From the NCBI RefSeq assembly GCF_036327415.1, contig NZ_CP123961.1, forward strand, positions 1,178,001 to 1,242,000: a DNA stretch of 64,000 nt, written 5' to 3'. Positions 7,808 to 18,705 of the stretch are shown piece after piece (the first letter of the stretch is position 1; each line of letters starts with the position of its first letter). The notes beneath the pieces were generated by a model, which ran no database searches, was not told the DNA's origin, and saw only the letters and a program-made list of their open reading frames with translations. The stretch comes from Bartonella grahamii subsp. shimonis (lineage in GTDB: Bacteria; Pseudomonadota; Alphaproteobacteria; Rhizobiales; Rhizobiaceae). The translations under genes and the position numbers were made by a program.

Positions 7808-10060
7808 ATGGTGAATATAGCATCTGTGACAAATCTTCAAGACATAGATAAAAATACTTATAATGATGATTTGTATCGTTTAAGTAAGGTATATATTTTT
7901 TTAGGGATCACAATTATCGTATTGGCTTTACTTACGGCCTCTATTTCGTTTATTATTCTTATTGGATTAACCTCTGTTGTTCCCAGTAGAACAGTAACCC
8001 TTATTCTTATAGGGATTAATAGTTTTTGGGTTTTAGGGCTTATTGTCATCGTTTTTTATGAGATGATTCCGATCATTCGTGCTTGGCGTTCAAGGCGTGC
8101 AGGATCGCGTCTCCATGTGCGCCTTATTTCATTGTTTGCACTTGTTGCGACAATGCCAGCTGTTGCTGTAGCTCTTGTATCGGGTCCAGCACTAAATTTG
8201 GGACTTGATCGATGGTTTGATACAACAACGCGGCAAATTGTGGGCTCTTCTATTGATTTAGCAAATGCTTATGCAGATGAAATGCTTCAAAATTTAAAAA
8301 ATTTATCCTACGCGATGGCATTTGCACTTGATAACAAAAAACTCTTAGAACGTAATCCAGCTGAATATAGGATGCAATTGACGCGTCATGCTATAGGACG
8401 CAATTTGCGTGGTGCATTTTTGTTAAGTTCTAGCGGAGCTATTTTTGTATCGAGTGCTCTTGGTGATGAAGATAAACTGCCAATTCCTCCTTCCAATCTT
8501 ATTGAACGTGCAACCAGTGCGAGGCCTTTTTCTTTTCAACCAGGCGTTCATGATTATTTTGGTATTATTTTAAAATTTACCAACATTCCAAACACATTTT
8601 TATATTTAGTGCGTGACGTTGATAAGGGTGTTTTATCTGCTTTGCGTTTGACAGAAGTCAATACAGATCGTTACCGTGATTTAAATGAAAATCGCCTGCT
8701 GACGCAAATTGCATTTGGGATGCTTTATTTATGTCTTTTTTTTAGTTTATTCTTATCAGCTATTTGGGCCGCTATTGCTGTCGCTGATCGCTTAGTACGT
8801 CCTATTCGTCTTCTTATTAGTGCTGCTGATGATGTCGCTACTGGAAATATGGAAATTTTCGTGCCGGTACGCGCGAAGGACGGAGATATTGGGCAATTAT
8901 CCAAAACTTTTAATTACATGGTTAGTGAATTGAAAAGTCGGCGCAATGAGTTGATTGCAGTGCGTGATCAAATTGATGAGAGACGGCGTTTTTCTGAAGC
9001 AGTGTTATCCGGTGTAACAGCAGGGGTAGCAGGTATAGATGATAATGGTGATATTACAATTATTAATCGGTCTATTGAAGCGATGTTTGATATTCGCTCT
9101 GAACATGTTGTTGGACAAAGTCTTTTATCTTTAAGTGCTGAAATTTGGCAGGTTTTTCAGTTTGCACGTTCATTGGATCGTAAAAATCATCGTGAGCAGG
9201 TTACTTTAAACGTTGCAGGAAAAGAGCGTGTCTGTAATGTTCAAGTTACGATGGAAGAGGATGATGGACAGGGTCAATCTTGGGTTCTAACAATTGATGA
9301 TATTACAGACCTTGTTGCAGCACAACGTACAGCGGCGTGGGCGGATATTGCACGGCGTATTGCACACGAAATTAAAAACCCCCTCACTCCCATTCAGTTA
9401 TCTGCTGAACGCATTCGTAAACGTTATAACAAAGTTATTACACAAGATAGAGAGGTCTTTGAGCGGTGTATTGAGACAATTATTCGACAGGTTGGAGATA
9501 TTGGGCGTATGGTTGATGAGTTTTCTTCTTTTGCACGTATGCCCAAACCACAAATGCATATTTTAGATATACGAGAATTGTTGCGCGAAGCATGTTTCTT
9601 GATAGAAGTGACGCGACATGATATTCATTTTGAGCAAGATTTAGGAAGTCTACCACTTATAGGTGCATTTGATAACCGCCTCATTGTACAGGCTTTTTGC
9701 AATGTCATCAAAAACGCGAGCGAATCCATAGATTCAGTTATGCGAGAGGAAAATATTCACGGTCATATTCTTGTTCGTTCTTATCGTCAAGAGGAATGGG
9801 TGGTTGTGGATGTTGTTGATAATGGGAAAGGACTTCCTAAAGAGCAAAGACAAAAGTTATTAGAACCCTATATAACAACGCGGGAAAAAGGAACAGGGCT
9901 CGGATTAGCCATTGTGCGCAAAGTTATTGAAGATCACGGTGGTTCCATGGAGCTGCATGATGCACCGGAGAGTTTTTATGAAGGTCGTGGCGCGATGATC
10001 CGTTTGATATTTCTGGCGGATAGGGGTAAGCAGGGTAGTATTATACAAGCCATAACATAA
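7808..10060 (+). CDS. ntrY: NtrY, membrane sensor histidine kinase
   Basis: The protein (750 residues from the ATG at 7808) is the sensor of the NtrY/NtrX pair. It has an N-terminal membrane region of several hydrophobic helices, an extracytoplasmic segment, another membrane helix (GMLYLCLFFSLFLSAIWAAIAVA), a HAMP linker (RLVRPIRLLISAADDVATGNM), a PAS domain (FSEAVLSGVTAGVAGIDDNG), the H-box RRIAHEIKNPLTP (phosphorylated H520), the N-box NVIKNASESID, and the G-boxes DNGKGLP and GTGLGLAIV. The frame is open upstream to 7721, but AAGGG (7793-7797) supports the ATG at 7808. In alphaproteobacteria the pair has been linked to nitrogen metabolism, redox and envelope control. It is divergent from rirA. 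Confidence 0.95.
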   Translation: MVNIASVTNLQDIDKNTYNDDLYRLSKVYIFLGITIIVLALLTASISFIILIGLTSVVPSRTVTLILIGINSFWVLGLIVIVFYEMIPIIRAWRSRRAGSRLHVRLISLFALVATMPAVAVALVSGPALNLGLDRWFDTTTRQIVGSSIDLANAYADEMLQNLKNLSYAMAFALDNKKLLERNPAEYRMQLTRHAIGRNLRGAFLLSSSGAIFVSSALGDEDKLPIPPSNLIERATSARPFSFQPGVHDYFGIILKFTNIPNTFLYLVRDVDKGVLSALRLTEVNTDRYRDLNENRLLTQIAFGMLYLCLFFSLFLSAIWAAIAVADRLVRPIRLLISAADDVATGNMEIFVPVRAKDGDIGQLSKTFNYMVSELKSRRNELIAVRDQIDERRRFSEAVLSGVTAGVAGIDDNGDITIINRSIEAMFDIRSEHVVGQSLLSLSAEIWQVFQFARSLDRKNHREQVTLNVAGKERVCNVQVTMEEDDGQGQSWVLTIDDITDLVAAQRTAAWADIARRIAHEIKNPLTPIQLSAERIRKRYNKVITQDREVFERCIETIIRQVGDIGRMVDEFSSFARMPKPQMHILDIRELLREACFLIEVTRHDIHFEQDLGSLPLIGAFDNRLIVQAFCNVIKNASESIDSVMREENIHGHILVRSYRQEEWVVVDVVDNGKGLPKEQRQKLLEPYITTREKGTGLGLAIVRKVIEDHGGSMELHDAPESFYEGRGAMIRLIFLADRGKQGSIIQAIT

Positions 10061-10074
10061 GATAGGGGAATAGT

Positions 10075-11433
10075 ATGGTATCAGATATCTTAATTGTTGA
10101 TGATGAAGCAGATATTCGTGAGCTTGTTGCTGGTATTTTAGATGATGAAGGTTATGAAACGCGTGTTGCTTGTAACTCTGATGAGGCATTGGCTCAAATT
10201 AGTGAGCGTATTCCAAAGCTCATTTTTTTGGATATTTGGCTACAGGGTAGTCGTCTCGATGGTTTAGCACTTCTTGATGAAATTAAAATGCAATATCCGG
10301 CTCTTCCGGTTGTTATGATCTCTGGTCATGGTAATATTGAGACGGCTGTTTCCGCTATAAAGCGAGGGGCATATGATTTCATTGAAAAACCTTTTAAAGC
10401 TGATAGACTTGTATTGGTTGCAGAGAGAACACTTGAAAACTCAAATTTGAAACGTGAGCTTTTAGAATTGCGAAAGCGTTCGAACGAGACATTAGAGTTG
10501 CTCGGAAAATCGACAGTTGTAAAAAATTTGCGCCAAATCATAGAAAAAGTAGCACCAACCAATAGTCGCATCCTGATAACAGGTCCTTCAGGGGCAGGAA
10601 AAGAGACGGTTGCACGAACTATTCATGCGCTCTCAACGCGTTCGAATGGGCCATTCGTTACAATAAATGCTGCAACGATTACTCCGGAAAGAATGGAAAT
10701 AGAGCTGTTTGGCAGTGAAATGGAAGGAAGAGAGCGCAAAATCGGTGCCTTAGAGGAAGCTCATGGCGGTATATTATATCTTGATGAAATTGCTGACATG
10801 CCACGAGAGACTCAAAGTAAGATTCTTCGGGTGTTAACGGGGCAGACATTTGAGAGAGTTGGCGGCACAAAACGTGTTAAGGTGGACGTCCGTATTATTT
10901 CTTCAACAGCGCAAAATCTTAAAAACCTCATTTCCGATGGGCGCTTTAGAGAAGATCTTTTCCACCGTCTTTCGGTTGTTCCTATTGCTGTTCCGCCCCT
11001 TTCTGCGCGTCGTGAAGATATTCCAGAACTTGTACATCATTTTGTAAAAACAATATCACAGCAGGTTGGAATTAAACCGCGTGCAATCAGTGATGATGTG
11101 ATTGCTATTTTGCAAACGCACGCTTGGCCGGGTAATGTGCGGCAATTACGTAATAATATTGAGCGTCTTCTTATTCTTGCGCGGGATGGTGACGGTCCTA
11201 TAACAGCAGACTTTCTTCCCAGTGAAGTAAGTGATTCTTTGCCACGCCTTCAGATGGATTCAGATGAAAATATAATGGATTTGCCGTTACGTGAAGCACG
11301 AGAATTGTTTGAAAAGAGATATTTAGTGGCGCAGATTGGACGTTTGGGCGGAAATATATCACGTACTGCTGAATTTATAGGCATGGAGCGTTCAGCTTTG
11401 CACCGTAAACTTAAAGCGCTTGGAGTTTCTTAA
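10075..11433 (+). CDS. ntrX: NtrX, AAA+ response regulator
   Basis: The 452-residue protein has a receiver domain with acidic pocket D9/D10, the phosphorylated D53 (IFLDIW) and K105 (EKPFKA), a central AAA+ domain with Walker A GPSGAGKE (170-177) and Walker B GGILYLDEIAD, and a C-terminal Fis-type helix-turn-helix (GGNISRTAEFIGMERSALHRKL). The sigma-54 contact motif GAFTGA is missing: the corresponding loop reads GSEMEGRERKIGALEEA. NtrX proteins of this order generally lack it, so this regulator probably acts at sigma-70 promoters. It starts 14 bases after ntrY, so the two form one unit, and it runs directly into trkA. Confidence 0.95.
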   Translation: MVSDILIVDDEADIRELVAGILDDEGYETRVACNSDEALAQISERIPKLIFLDIWLQGSRLDGLALLDEIKMQYPALPVVMISGHGNIETAVSAIKRGAYDFIEKPFKADRLVLVAERTLENSNLKRELLELRKRSNETLELLGKSTVVKNLRQIIEKVAPTNSRILITGPSGAGKETVARTIHALSTRSNGPFVTINAATITPERMEIELFGSEMEGRERKIGALEEAHGGILYLDEIADMPRETQSKILRVLTGQTFERVGGTKRVKVDVRIISSTAQNLKNLISDGRFREDLFHRLSVVPIAVPPLSARREDIPELVHHFVKTISQQVGIKPRAISDDVIAILQTHAWPGNVRQLRNNIERLLILARDGDGPITADFLPSEVSDSLPRLQMDSDENIMDLPLREARELFEKRYLVAQIGRLGGNISRTAEFIGMERSALHRKLKALGVS

Positions 11434-11437
11434 AGCG

Positions 11438-12814
11438 ATGCGTGTTATTATTTGCGGAGCAGGACAGGTTGGTTATGGGATAGCAGAGCGTCTTGCTGCT
11501 GAAAATCACGATGTTACTGTTATTGATATTGAAACGAGATTAATTGAAAAGATTCGCGATACATTGGATGTAAGAGGTTTTGTGGGTCACGGTTCACGTC
11601 CTGAAGTTCTTTTGGATGCAGATGCAGACAAAGCTGATATGTTGATTGCTGTCACTTTGTTTGATGAAGTCAATATGGTAGCTTGCCAGGTAGCACATTC
11701 ATTATTTAATGTGCCCACAAAGATTGCTCGTATTCGCTCACAATCTTATTTAGAACCACGTTATAAGACGCTTTTTTCCAGAGAAAATATTCCCATTGAT
11801 GTGGTTATTTCGCCAGAAGTTGAAGTTGGTGAAATGGTTTTGCGCCGTATTGCTTTACCTGGTGCAATAGATGTTCTTTATTTTTGTAATGATGATATTG
11901 TTGCGCTAGCCTTGGAATGCATGGAAGATTGTCCAGTTATTAATACACCTTTGCGTCAATTAACAGAGCTTTTTCCAGATCTTCATACGACGGTTACCGC
12001 TATTAAACGTGGTGCGGAATTATTGGTTGCACATTCAGAAACGCAATTACGCGTTGGTGATATAACCTATCTTGTTGCTGCTCGTGAACAGATGCGTCGT
12101 GCTGTCGGGCTTTTTGGTCATAAAGAACAAGATGCCCACCGCATGATTATTGCAGGGGGTGGTCACATTGGACTTTATGTTGCACAGGCTATTGAAAAGC
12201 GTTTCCATAAATTAAAATTGAAGATTATAGAATCACATAGAGAAAGAGCTCTAACAATTGCTGATCAGCTTGAAAAAACAACAGTTTTATACGGTAACGT
12301 GTTAGATCCAGTGATTCTTCAAGAGGCAGGAATTGATCAGTCCGATTTAATGATTACATTGACCAATCAAGATCAGGTTAATCTCTTAAGCGCTATTATT
12401 GCTAAAAGATTGGGCTGCAAAGCCAATATGGTATTGATTAATAATGTTGCCTACCAAGAATTTAGTCGTGCTGTTGGTGTGGATGCATATCTTAATCCCC
12501 ATAGCGTTACAATATCGAGAATTTTGCAACAAATGCGCCGTGGGCGTATTCGTTCTGTTCATTCAGTTTTTAATGGCCGAGCAGAAATTATTGAAGCTGA
12601 AGTGATGCAAACATCTTCATTGGTTGGTAAGTCATTATCAGAGCTCAATTTATCAGATGGTTTGAGAATTGGTGCAATTTATCGCAATAAGACAATAATA
12701 CAGCTTTCGGCAGATACACGTATTTTGTCTGGTGATAGAATAGTGATTTTTGCTCTTGCTGATAGGGTTCGTGATGTTGAACAACTCTTTCGCGTAAGTT
12801 TAGAATATTTTTGA
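11438..12814 (+). CDS. trkA: TrkA, regulatory NAD-binding subunit of potassium uptake
   Basis: The ATG at 11438 lies four bases after the ntrX stop and gives 458 residues, the usual length. The protein has two Rossmann RCK-N domains (MRVIICGAGQVGYGIAERL near the start and MIIAGGGHIGLYVAQAIE near the middle), each followed by an RCK-C domain. TrkA gates the TrkH/TrkG potassium channel by binding NADH or ATP; no trkH is in the window. The link of trkA to ntrYX is conserved in the order. In many relatives hfq and hflX follow, but here a glycosyltransferase remnant does. Confidence 0.94.
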   Translation: MRVIICGAGQVGYGIAERLAAENHDVTVIDIETRLIEKIRDTLDVRGFVGHGSRPEVLLDADADKADMLIAVTLFDEVNMVACQVAHSLFNVPTKIARIRSQSYLEPRYKTLFSRENIPIDVVISPEVEVGEMVLRRIALPGAIDVLYFCNDDIVALALECMEDCPVINTPLRQLTELFPDLHTTVTAIKRGAELLVAHSETQLRVGDITYLVAAREQMRRAVGLFGHKEQDAHRMIIAGGGHIGLYVAQAIEKRFHKLKLKIIESHRERALTIADQLEKTTVLYGNVLDPVILQEAGIDQSDLMITLTNQDQVNLLSAIIAKRLGCKANMVLINNVAYQEFSRAVGVDAYLNPHSVTISRILQQMRRGRIRSVHSVFNGRAEIIEAEVMQTSSLVGKSLSELNLSDGLRIGAIYRNKTIIQLSADTRILSGDRIVIFALADRVRDVEQLFRVSLEYF

Positions 12815-12849
12815 TACATTATCTATGGACATTTGTACTTTTGGGTATA

Positions 12850-13629
12850 GTGGACATTAAGATTGGTGGATAGGCTTTGTTTTCCTCAATGATTAAAACT
12901 GGACAGCGCGTTAAGCTTTTTAGTTATGATAAAAAATATAATCTCTCTGCTGGTGTTGAGTTGCATGAAGCCGAATCAATTTTATCACGCTCAGCAATTT
13001 ATCGCCTTGATCCCGATTTTTCTGATGATAAACCAGGGTGTACAATTGTTCAGTTCTCGGATTTTTTTTCGTGTTATGCTGATAAAATATCAACAAGGTG
13101 TTTGGTTAGATACAGATGTTTACCTTGTTAAACAATTTCATCCAGATGCGGATAAGGTTTGGTTGGCAAAAGGAAATAATACAAGAGTAGGCGTTTTTGC
13201 ACTTTATTTTCCGCCCAATAACCCTATTATAAAAGTATTTGAAGATTACTGGGCAGGCACAGAAGTTATTTCTCATTGGCTTGGATTTAAGCGTTGTGTT
13301 TGGAGACCGTTCTAGTTAAAGAGAAAAAATGCCGATTTTACCAGGAAGTCTTGGCGTTACGATATTTGGCAATGATGGTATTTCACGATTAGCAAAATGA
13401 TATGGTTTTTTTTCATGAAGCAAAGGAAAAGGAAACTTTTTATTATTGGACTGGGCGAAAAGCTGGACGTATTTTTGAACCTGCTTTTGGTGTAAAGCCG
13501 CTTACAGATTCACGCTTGATAGGCTTTCATATTCACAGAAAGACAAAGACAACGAAAAGACCTCAGGAAGGAAGTTTTTACCATTTGGCGGTATCTCGCA
13601 TTTCTGATGTTCATCATTTGTTTAGGTAG
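12850..13629 (+). pseudogene. Broken DXD-motif (GT32-type) glycosyltransferase gene
   Basis: Three reading frames together look like a sugar-transferring protein with a DXD motif. Frame 1 (from about 12877) reads IKTGQRVKLFSYDKKYN and runs to FSDFF. The frame then shifts at the T8 run (13062-13069) into frame 2, which carries FRVMLIKYQQGVWLDTDVYL, including the DTD motif expected to bind the metal and nucleotide sugar. That frame stops at TAG about 13313. Further homologous-looking pieces (LGVTIFGNDGISRLAK, then TGA near 13398; and frame 1 again at 13402-13629) are separated by stops. The gene has at least three lesions and no convincing intact start, so it is dead. The transferred sugar is unknown. 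Confidence 0.7.
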
Positions 13630-13775
13630 AGTTATTATTGCTATTTTAACTATTGAGATTTTAATCTATCTTAAACAGCTCTTGATTGTAGCTTGCGCAA
13701 GAGAGTAATGTTAACGTATGGATAAAAACATTGAATGTGTAAAGAGCGGTTGTTATATGAACGGAAAGTGAAAAT

Positions 13776-14408
13776 ATGAGTGATCCAATGAAAACAGCAT
13801 TAAGCCTTGTTCCTATGGTTATTGAACAAACCAATCGTGGTGAACGGGCCTATGATATTTTTTCTCGTCTTTTAAAGGAGCGAATTATTTTTATTAATGG
13901 TCCTGTTGAAGATGGTATGGCGATGCTTGTTTGTGCACAATTGCTTTTCTTGGAAGCGGAAAATCCTAAAAAAGAAATTAGTCTTTATATTAATTCTCCA
14001 GGTGGTGTCGTAACATCTGGTATGGCTATTTATGATACTATGCAGTTTATTCGGCCTCCTGTTTCTACGCTTTGCATGGGGCAGGCGGCATCTATGGGGT
14101 CTTTATTGTTAACAGCTGGAGCAAAAGGTCATCGTTTTACATTGCCAAACGCACGTATTATGGTGCATCAACCATCTGGTGGTTTTCAAGGTCAAGCTTC
14201 AGATATTGAGCGACATGCGCAAGATATTATAAAGATGAAACGGCGTTTAAATGAAATTTATGTTCAACATACAGGTCAAGGTTATGAGGTTATTGAGAGA
14301 ACTCTCGATCGCGATCATTTTATGACAGCAGAAGAAGCCAAAGCGTTTGGCTTAGTTGATGATGTTATACAATATCGTGCAGAAACTAAAGAAGAAGAAA
14401 AAGATTAA
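13776..14408 (+). CDS. clpP: ClpP, proteolytic subunit of Clp protease
   Basis: The 210-residue serine peptidase forms the tetradecameric chamber that works with ClpX (next gene) and ClpA (50484-52835). The catalytic triad is visible: S106 in [12 protein letters not shown]131 in IMVHQPSGG, and D180 in [12 protein letters not shown] short N-terminal propeptide is likely, as in other ClpP proteins. The ATG at 13776 follows a GGAAAG-like ribosome binding site. The 183-base spacer before clpX suggests clpX has its own promoter as well. Confidence 0.97.
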   Translation: MSDPMKTALSLVPMVIEQTNRGERAYDIFSRLLKERIIFINGPVEDGMAMLVCAQLLFLEAENPKKEISLYINSPGGVVTSGMAIYDTMQFIRPPVSTLCMGQAASMGSLLLTAGAKGHRFTLPNARIMVHQPSGGFQGQASDIERHAQDIIKMKRRLNEIYVQHTGQGYEVIERTLDRDHFMTAEEAKAFGLVDDVIQYRAETKEEEKD

Positions 14409-14591
14409 GAATTTTTATAGAAAAAACAACTACTTTAAATCAAAGAGTTTTATAAAAAATATCGCAAAATAAAAGAAACACCTAAAAATATTGAGACATG
14501 CATGGTTTTCTATATGTCTTTTAGTTTTCATGATGAAAAGCCTCCTTTGAAAAGGCAAAGTATTCATATATCGTGGTGAAAGGAACGAAAA

Positions 14592-15866
14592 ATGAGCAAA
14601 ATTAGCAATAGTGGGAACGAATCAAAAAATACTCTCTATTGCTCGTTCTGCGGCAAGAGTCAGCATGAGGTGCGTAAGCTCATTGCGGGGCCTACTGTAT
14701 TTATCTGTGATGAATGTGTAGAGCTTTGCATGGATATTATTCGGGAAGAAAATAAGTCTTCTGGGATTAAGGTGCGTGATGGTGTCCCTACGCCACAGGA
14801 AATTATAACAGTTCTTGATGACTATGTTATTGGTCAGCAGCATGCAAAGCGTGTTCTTTCTGTTGCTGTTCATAATCATTATAAACGGTTGGCGCATCAG
14901 TCTAGAAGCAATGATATTGAGTTAGCTAAATCAAATATTCTTCTTGTTGGTCCTACGGGCTGTGGTAAAACTTATCTTGCACAAACATTAGCACGTATTA
15001 TTGATGTGCCTTTTACGATGGCGGATGCGACCACTTTGACTGAAGCAGGTTATGTGGGTGAGGATGTTGAAAATATTATTCTTAAGCTTCTTCAAGCAGC
15101 AGATTATAATGTTGAACGTGCGCAGCGTGGTATTGTTTATATTGATGAGGTTGATAAGATTTCTCGTAAAGCAGATAATCCTTCTATTACGAGAGATGTT
15201 TCGGGGGAAGGAGTTCAGCAAGCATTATTAAAAATTATGGAAGGAACGATTGCTTCTGTTCCTCCTCAAGGTGGACGTAAGCATCCGCAACAAGAGTTTC
15301 TTCAGGTTGACACCACAAACATCTTATTCATTTGTGGGGGAGCTTTTGCAGGTTTAGAACGGATTATTTCAGGGCGAGGTGAAAAAACTTCTATTGGTTT
15401 TTCTGCGACCGTTAAGGCTCCTGATGAGCGTTGTGTTGGTGAAATTTTTCGTGATTTAGAGCCTGAAGATCTTATAAAGTTTGGTTTAATACCAGAATTT
15501 ATTGGGCGCCTTCCTATAGTCGCTACCTTAGAGGATTTAGATATTAACGCTCTCATGCAAATTTTATCACAACCTAAAAATGCGTTAGTAAAGCAATATC
15601 AGCGTCTTTTTGAAATGGAGAATGTTGAGTTAGCATTTCATGAAGATGCTTTACGTGTTATTGCAAAGAAAGCAATTGAACGTAAAACCGGTGCTCGTGG
15701 GTTACGTTCTATTATGGAGAAGATCCTTCTTGAGACAATGTTTGAGCTACCGGCTCTTGAAGGCGTTCAAAAAGTGGTTATTTCGAGTGATGTCGTTGAT
15801 GGGAAAGCGCGTCCTCTCTATATTTACTCAGAGCGTGCAGACGATAAAGAAAATGTATCAGCATGA
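14592..15866 (+). CDS. clpX: ClpX, AAA+ unfoldase of ClpXP
   Basis: The 424-residue protein has the N-terminal zinc-binding domain (C17, C20, C39, C42 in CSFC and CDEC), Walker A GPTGCGKT (120-127), Walker [11 protein letters not shown], the pore-loop region, and the [10 protein letters not shown] loop that docks on ClpP. It unfolds tagged substrates and feeds them to ClpP, in the cytoplasm. In alphaproteobacteria such as Caulobacter ClpXP drives cell-cycle proteolysis. The start is preceded by GAAAGGAACG. A perfect dyad (15868-15884) lies two bases after its stop. Confidence 0.97.
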   Translation: MSKISNSGNESKNTLYCSFCGKSQHEVRKLIAGPTVFICDECVELCMDIIREENKSSGIKVRDGVPTPQEIITVLDDYVIGQQHAKRVLSVAVHNHYKRLAHQSRSNDIELAKSNILLVGPTGCGKTYLAQTLARIIDVPFTMADATTLTEAGYVGEDVENIILKLLQAADYNVERAQRGIVYIDEVDKISRKADNPSITRDVSGEGVQQALLKIMEGTIASVPPQGGRKHPQQEFLQVDTTNILFICGGAFAGLERIISGRGEKTSIGFSATVKAPDERCVGEIFRDLEPEDLIKFGLIPEFIGRLPIVATLEDLDINALMQILSQPKNALVKQYQRLFEMENVELAFHEDALRVIAKKAIERKTGARGLRSIMEKILLETMFELPALEGVQKVVISSDVVDGKARPLYIYSERADDKENVSA

Positions 15867-15867
15867 C

Positions 15868-15884
15868 ATTGTGCGATGCACAAT
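15868..15884. promoter_or_regulatory. Perfect dyad between clpX and lon
   Basis: ATTGTGC and GCACAAT flank a GAT centre, giving seven perfect base pairs directly behind the clpX stop codon. It could be a protein-binding operator for lon, or a short hairpin; it is not followed by a T run, so a classical terminator is unlikely. A second, wider inverted repeat, GTGGTAAT (15892-15899) with ATTACCAC (15961-15968), lies between it and the lon start. Confidence 0.4.
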
Positions 15885-16049
15885 ATAAAAGGTGGTAATG
15901 AACGGTATTTGATGGGTGTTTCTAATAATATCATTATAATGCTTGATTTATGTATTAGTAATTACCACTTCATGTACTGTGAAGAGCTGAGGTTTTCTAA
16001 AGGTGGGCTGGTTGTTGTAGATAGCTCATAGGCTCCAGAAAGGAGAGTT

Positions 16050-18476
16050 ATGCAATATATTGATGAAAAGACAGATGAAGTAAGAGATGGGGTTTATGCT
16101 GTTTTACCTCTTCGTGATATTGTTGTCTTCCCCCATATGATTGTTCCACTTTTTGTGGGCCGCGAAAAATCAATTCGTGCTCTTGAAGAAACGATGGCGG
16201 TTGACAAGCAAATACTATTGGTGACACAAAAAAATGCTTCTGATGATGATCCAAAATCAGAGGATATTTATCATATTGGTACGTTTGCTAATATTCTTCA
16301 ACTTTTAAAGCTTCCTGATGGTACTGTAAAGGTTTTGGTTGAAGGAACTACACGTGCAAAAATTAGTCAATTTTCTTTAAGTGAAGGTTATCATCAGGCT
16401 TTTGCAACTGTTACAGAAGAACCTAGAGAGAGTGATGTTGAGATTGAAGCTCTTTCAAGGTCAGTGATTGCTTATTTTGAAAACTATGTAAAGCTTAATA
16501 AAAAAATCTCTCCTGAAGTTGTCAATGCGATTGGCCAGATTGATAATCCTTCTAAGCTTGCCGATACGATTGCTTCTCATTTGATGATTAAACTTGCAGA
16601 AAAACAGGAAATATTAGAGCTCTTACCTGTACGGGCCCGTCTTGAACGTGTTTTGTCCTTTATGGAAGGAGAAATTTCTGTTTTGCAGGTTGAAAAACGT
16701 ATTCGTTCGCATGTTAAACGGCAAATGGAAAAAAACCAACGAGAATATTATCTCAATGAGCAGATGAAAGCTATTCAAAAAGAGTTAGGAGCAGGTGATG
16801 ATAGCCGAGATGAACTCTCTGAATTAGAAGAACGTATCAAGAATACAAAACTATCCAAGGAAGCACAGGAAAAAGCTGGGGCAGAATTGAGAAAATTACG
16901 GAATATGTCTCCTATGTCCGCAGAAGCGACAGTTGTACGTAACTATCTTGATTGGTTATTAGCGATGCCTTGGGGTAAAAAATCTAAAATTAAAAACAAT
17001 TTAGATTTTGCTGAAAAGGTCATGAATAATGAACATTTTGGTCTTGAAAAAGTTAAGGAGCGAATTATTGAATATTTGGCCGTACAAAGTCGCGCGTCAA
17101 AGATAAAAGGTCCCATTATTTGTTTGTTAGGTCCTCCTGGTGTAGGGAAAACATCATTAGCGCGCTCTATTGCAAAGGCGACGGGGCGTGAGTATGTTCG
17201 TATCTCATTGGGAGGTGTGCGGGATGAAGCAGAAATTCGCGGACATCGTCGAACATATATTGGTTCGATGCCTGGAAAAATTATCCAGTCTATGAAAAAA
17301 GCAAAAAAATCTAATCCGCTTTTCTTGCTTGATGAAATTGATAAAATGGGACAAGATTTTCGTGGAGACCCTTCATCCGCTTTATTGGAAGTTCTTGATC
17401 CTGAACAAAATAGTACATTCATTGATCACTATTTGGAAGTTGAATATGATCTTTCGGATGTCATGTTTATCACAACTGCCAATACGCTTAATATTCCAGG
17501 TCCGTTAATGGATCGTATGGAAATTATTCGTATTGCTGGTTATACTGAATGTGAGAAAATGGAAATTGTTAAACAGCATCTTTTACCAAAGGCACTAAAA
17601 GATCACTGTTTGTCTAAAAAAGAACTCAGTATTTCTGATGGAGCACTAAGATCGGTTATTCAGTTTTACACACGTGAGGCAGGCGTTCGTAATCTTGAGC
17701 GTGAACTCATGAAAATTTCCCGCAAATCCGTTACAAAAATTCTCAAAACGCAACAAAAATCTGTAAAAGTTACAGAAAGTAATATTCATGATTTTTTGGG
17801 TGTTAAACGTTATCATTACAATCAGATTGAAGGAGAAAATCAAATTGGTGTTGTGACAGGACTTGCGTGGACAGAAGTCGGTGGAGAGTTATTGACCATT
17901 GAAGGAGTTATGATGCCCGGCAAAGGTAAGATGACTGTAACTGGAAATTTACGTGATATTATGAAAGAGTCCATTTCAGCGGCAGCATCTTATGTACGTT
18001 CTCGTGCTGTTGACTTTGGTATTGAACCACCACTTTTTGAAAAGCGCGATATCCATGTTCATGTTCCAGAGGGTGCGACGCCAAAAGATGGCCCATCTGC
18101 TGGGATTGCAATGGTGACAGCAATTGTTTCGGTCCTTACAGGAATAGCTGTGCATAAAGATATAGCAATGACTGGTGAAATTACTTTACGTGGACGCGTT
18201 TTACCAATTGGTGGATTAAAAGAAAAACTCCTAGCAGCTCTTCGAGGAGGAATAAAAAAAGTACTTATTCCTGAAGAAAACGCAAAGGATTTGGTTGATA
18301 TTCCTGATGATGTCAAAAATAATATGGAAATTATTCCGGTAACTCATGTGAGTGAAGTTTTAAAACACGCTTTGGTTTGTTTTCCAGACACTATTGAATG
18401 GAAAGAATCTTCTACAGTGGCTGTTCCAATCCGATCAGAAAGCAATGATAGTGAAGGAATACAGATTGCACACTGA
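16050..18476 (+). CDS. lon: Lon ATP-dependent protease
   Basis: The 808-residue protein carries the N-terminal substrate-binding LAN domain ([23 protein letters not shown]), a coiled helical region ([20 protein letters not shown]), the AAA+ module with Walker A GPPGVGKT and Walker [11 protein letters not shown], and the C-terminal peptidase domain with catalytic serine S683 in PKDGPSAG and the lysine region [12 protein letters not shown]. Lon degrades damaged proteins and some regulators, including CcrM and DnaA in Caulobacter. GAAAGGAGAG precedes the ATG. The order clpP-clpX-lon-hupB is widely conserved. Confidence 0.97.
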   Translation: MQYIDEKTDEVRDGVYAVLPLRDIVVFPHMIVPLFVGREKSIRALEETMAVDKQILLVTQKNASDDDPKSEDIYHIGTFANILQLLKLPDGTVKVLVEGTTRAKISQFSLSEGYHQAFATVTEEPRESDVEIEALSRSVIAYFENYVKLNKKISPEVVNAIGQIDNPSKLADTIASHLMIKLAEKQEILELLPVRARLERVLSFMEGEISVLQVEKRIRSHVKRQMEKNQREYYLNEQMKAIQKELGAGDDSRDELSELEERIKNTKLSKEAQEKAGAELRKLRNMSPMSAEATVVRNYLDWLLAMPWGKKSKIKNNLDFAEKVMNNEHFGLEKVKERIIEYLAVQSRASKIKGPIICLLGPPGVGKTSLARSIAKATGREYVRISLGGVRDEAEIRGHRRTYIGSMPGKIIQSMKKAKKSNPLFLLDEIDKMGQDFRGDPSSALLEVLDPEQNSTFIDHYLEVEYDLSDVMFITTANTLNIPGPLMDRMEIIRIAGYTECEKMEIVKQHLLPKALKDHCLSKKELSISDGALRSVIQFYTREAGVRNLERELMKISRKSVTKILKTQQKSVKVTESNIHDFLGVKRYHYNQIEGENQIGVVTGLAWTEVGGELLTIEGVMMPGKGKMTVTGNLRDIMKESISAAASYVRSRAVDFGIEPPLFEKRDIHVHVPEGATPKDGPSAGIAMVTAIVSVLTGIAVHKDIAMTGEITLRGRVLPIGGLKEKLLAALRGGIKKVLIPEENAKDLVDIPDDVKNNMEIIPVTHVSEVLKHALVCFPDTIEWKESSTVAVPIRSESNDSEGIQIAH

Positions 18477-18705
18477 TTCACTTATCTTATTTATAACGGC
18501 ATTTTTTAGGTGGCAGAAGGCGTTGTTGAGGTTATTATTCTGTTTTTTGTTGGAAAAAGTGAAAAATTCCGTGAATAACTGTGATTATTGCTAAAAAACA
18601 ATGTTTTGGATAAAAATAAGACTTCTGTTTGCTGTACTTTTCAATAAACTAACCAATAACATGATTAGTCATGTTGTCAGGTAATATAGGGAAAGGAAAT
18701 ATTTT

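Noticed and set aside
13679..13703. CTCTTG/CAAGAG inverted arms upstream of clpP
   Set aside because: Six-base arms around a 13-base loop are expected by chance in this AT-rich sequence; too weak to list as a feature.
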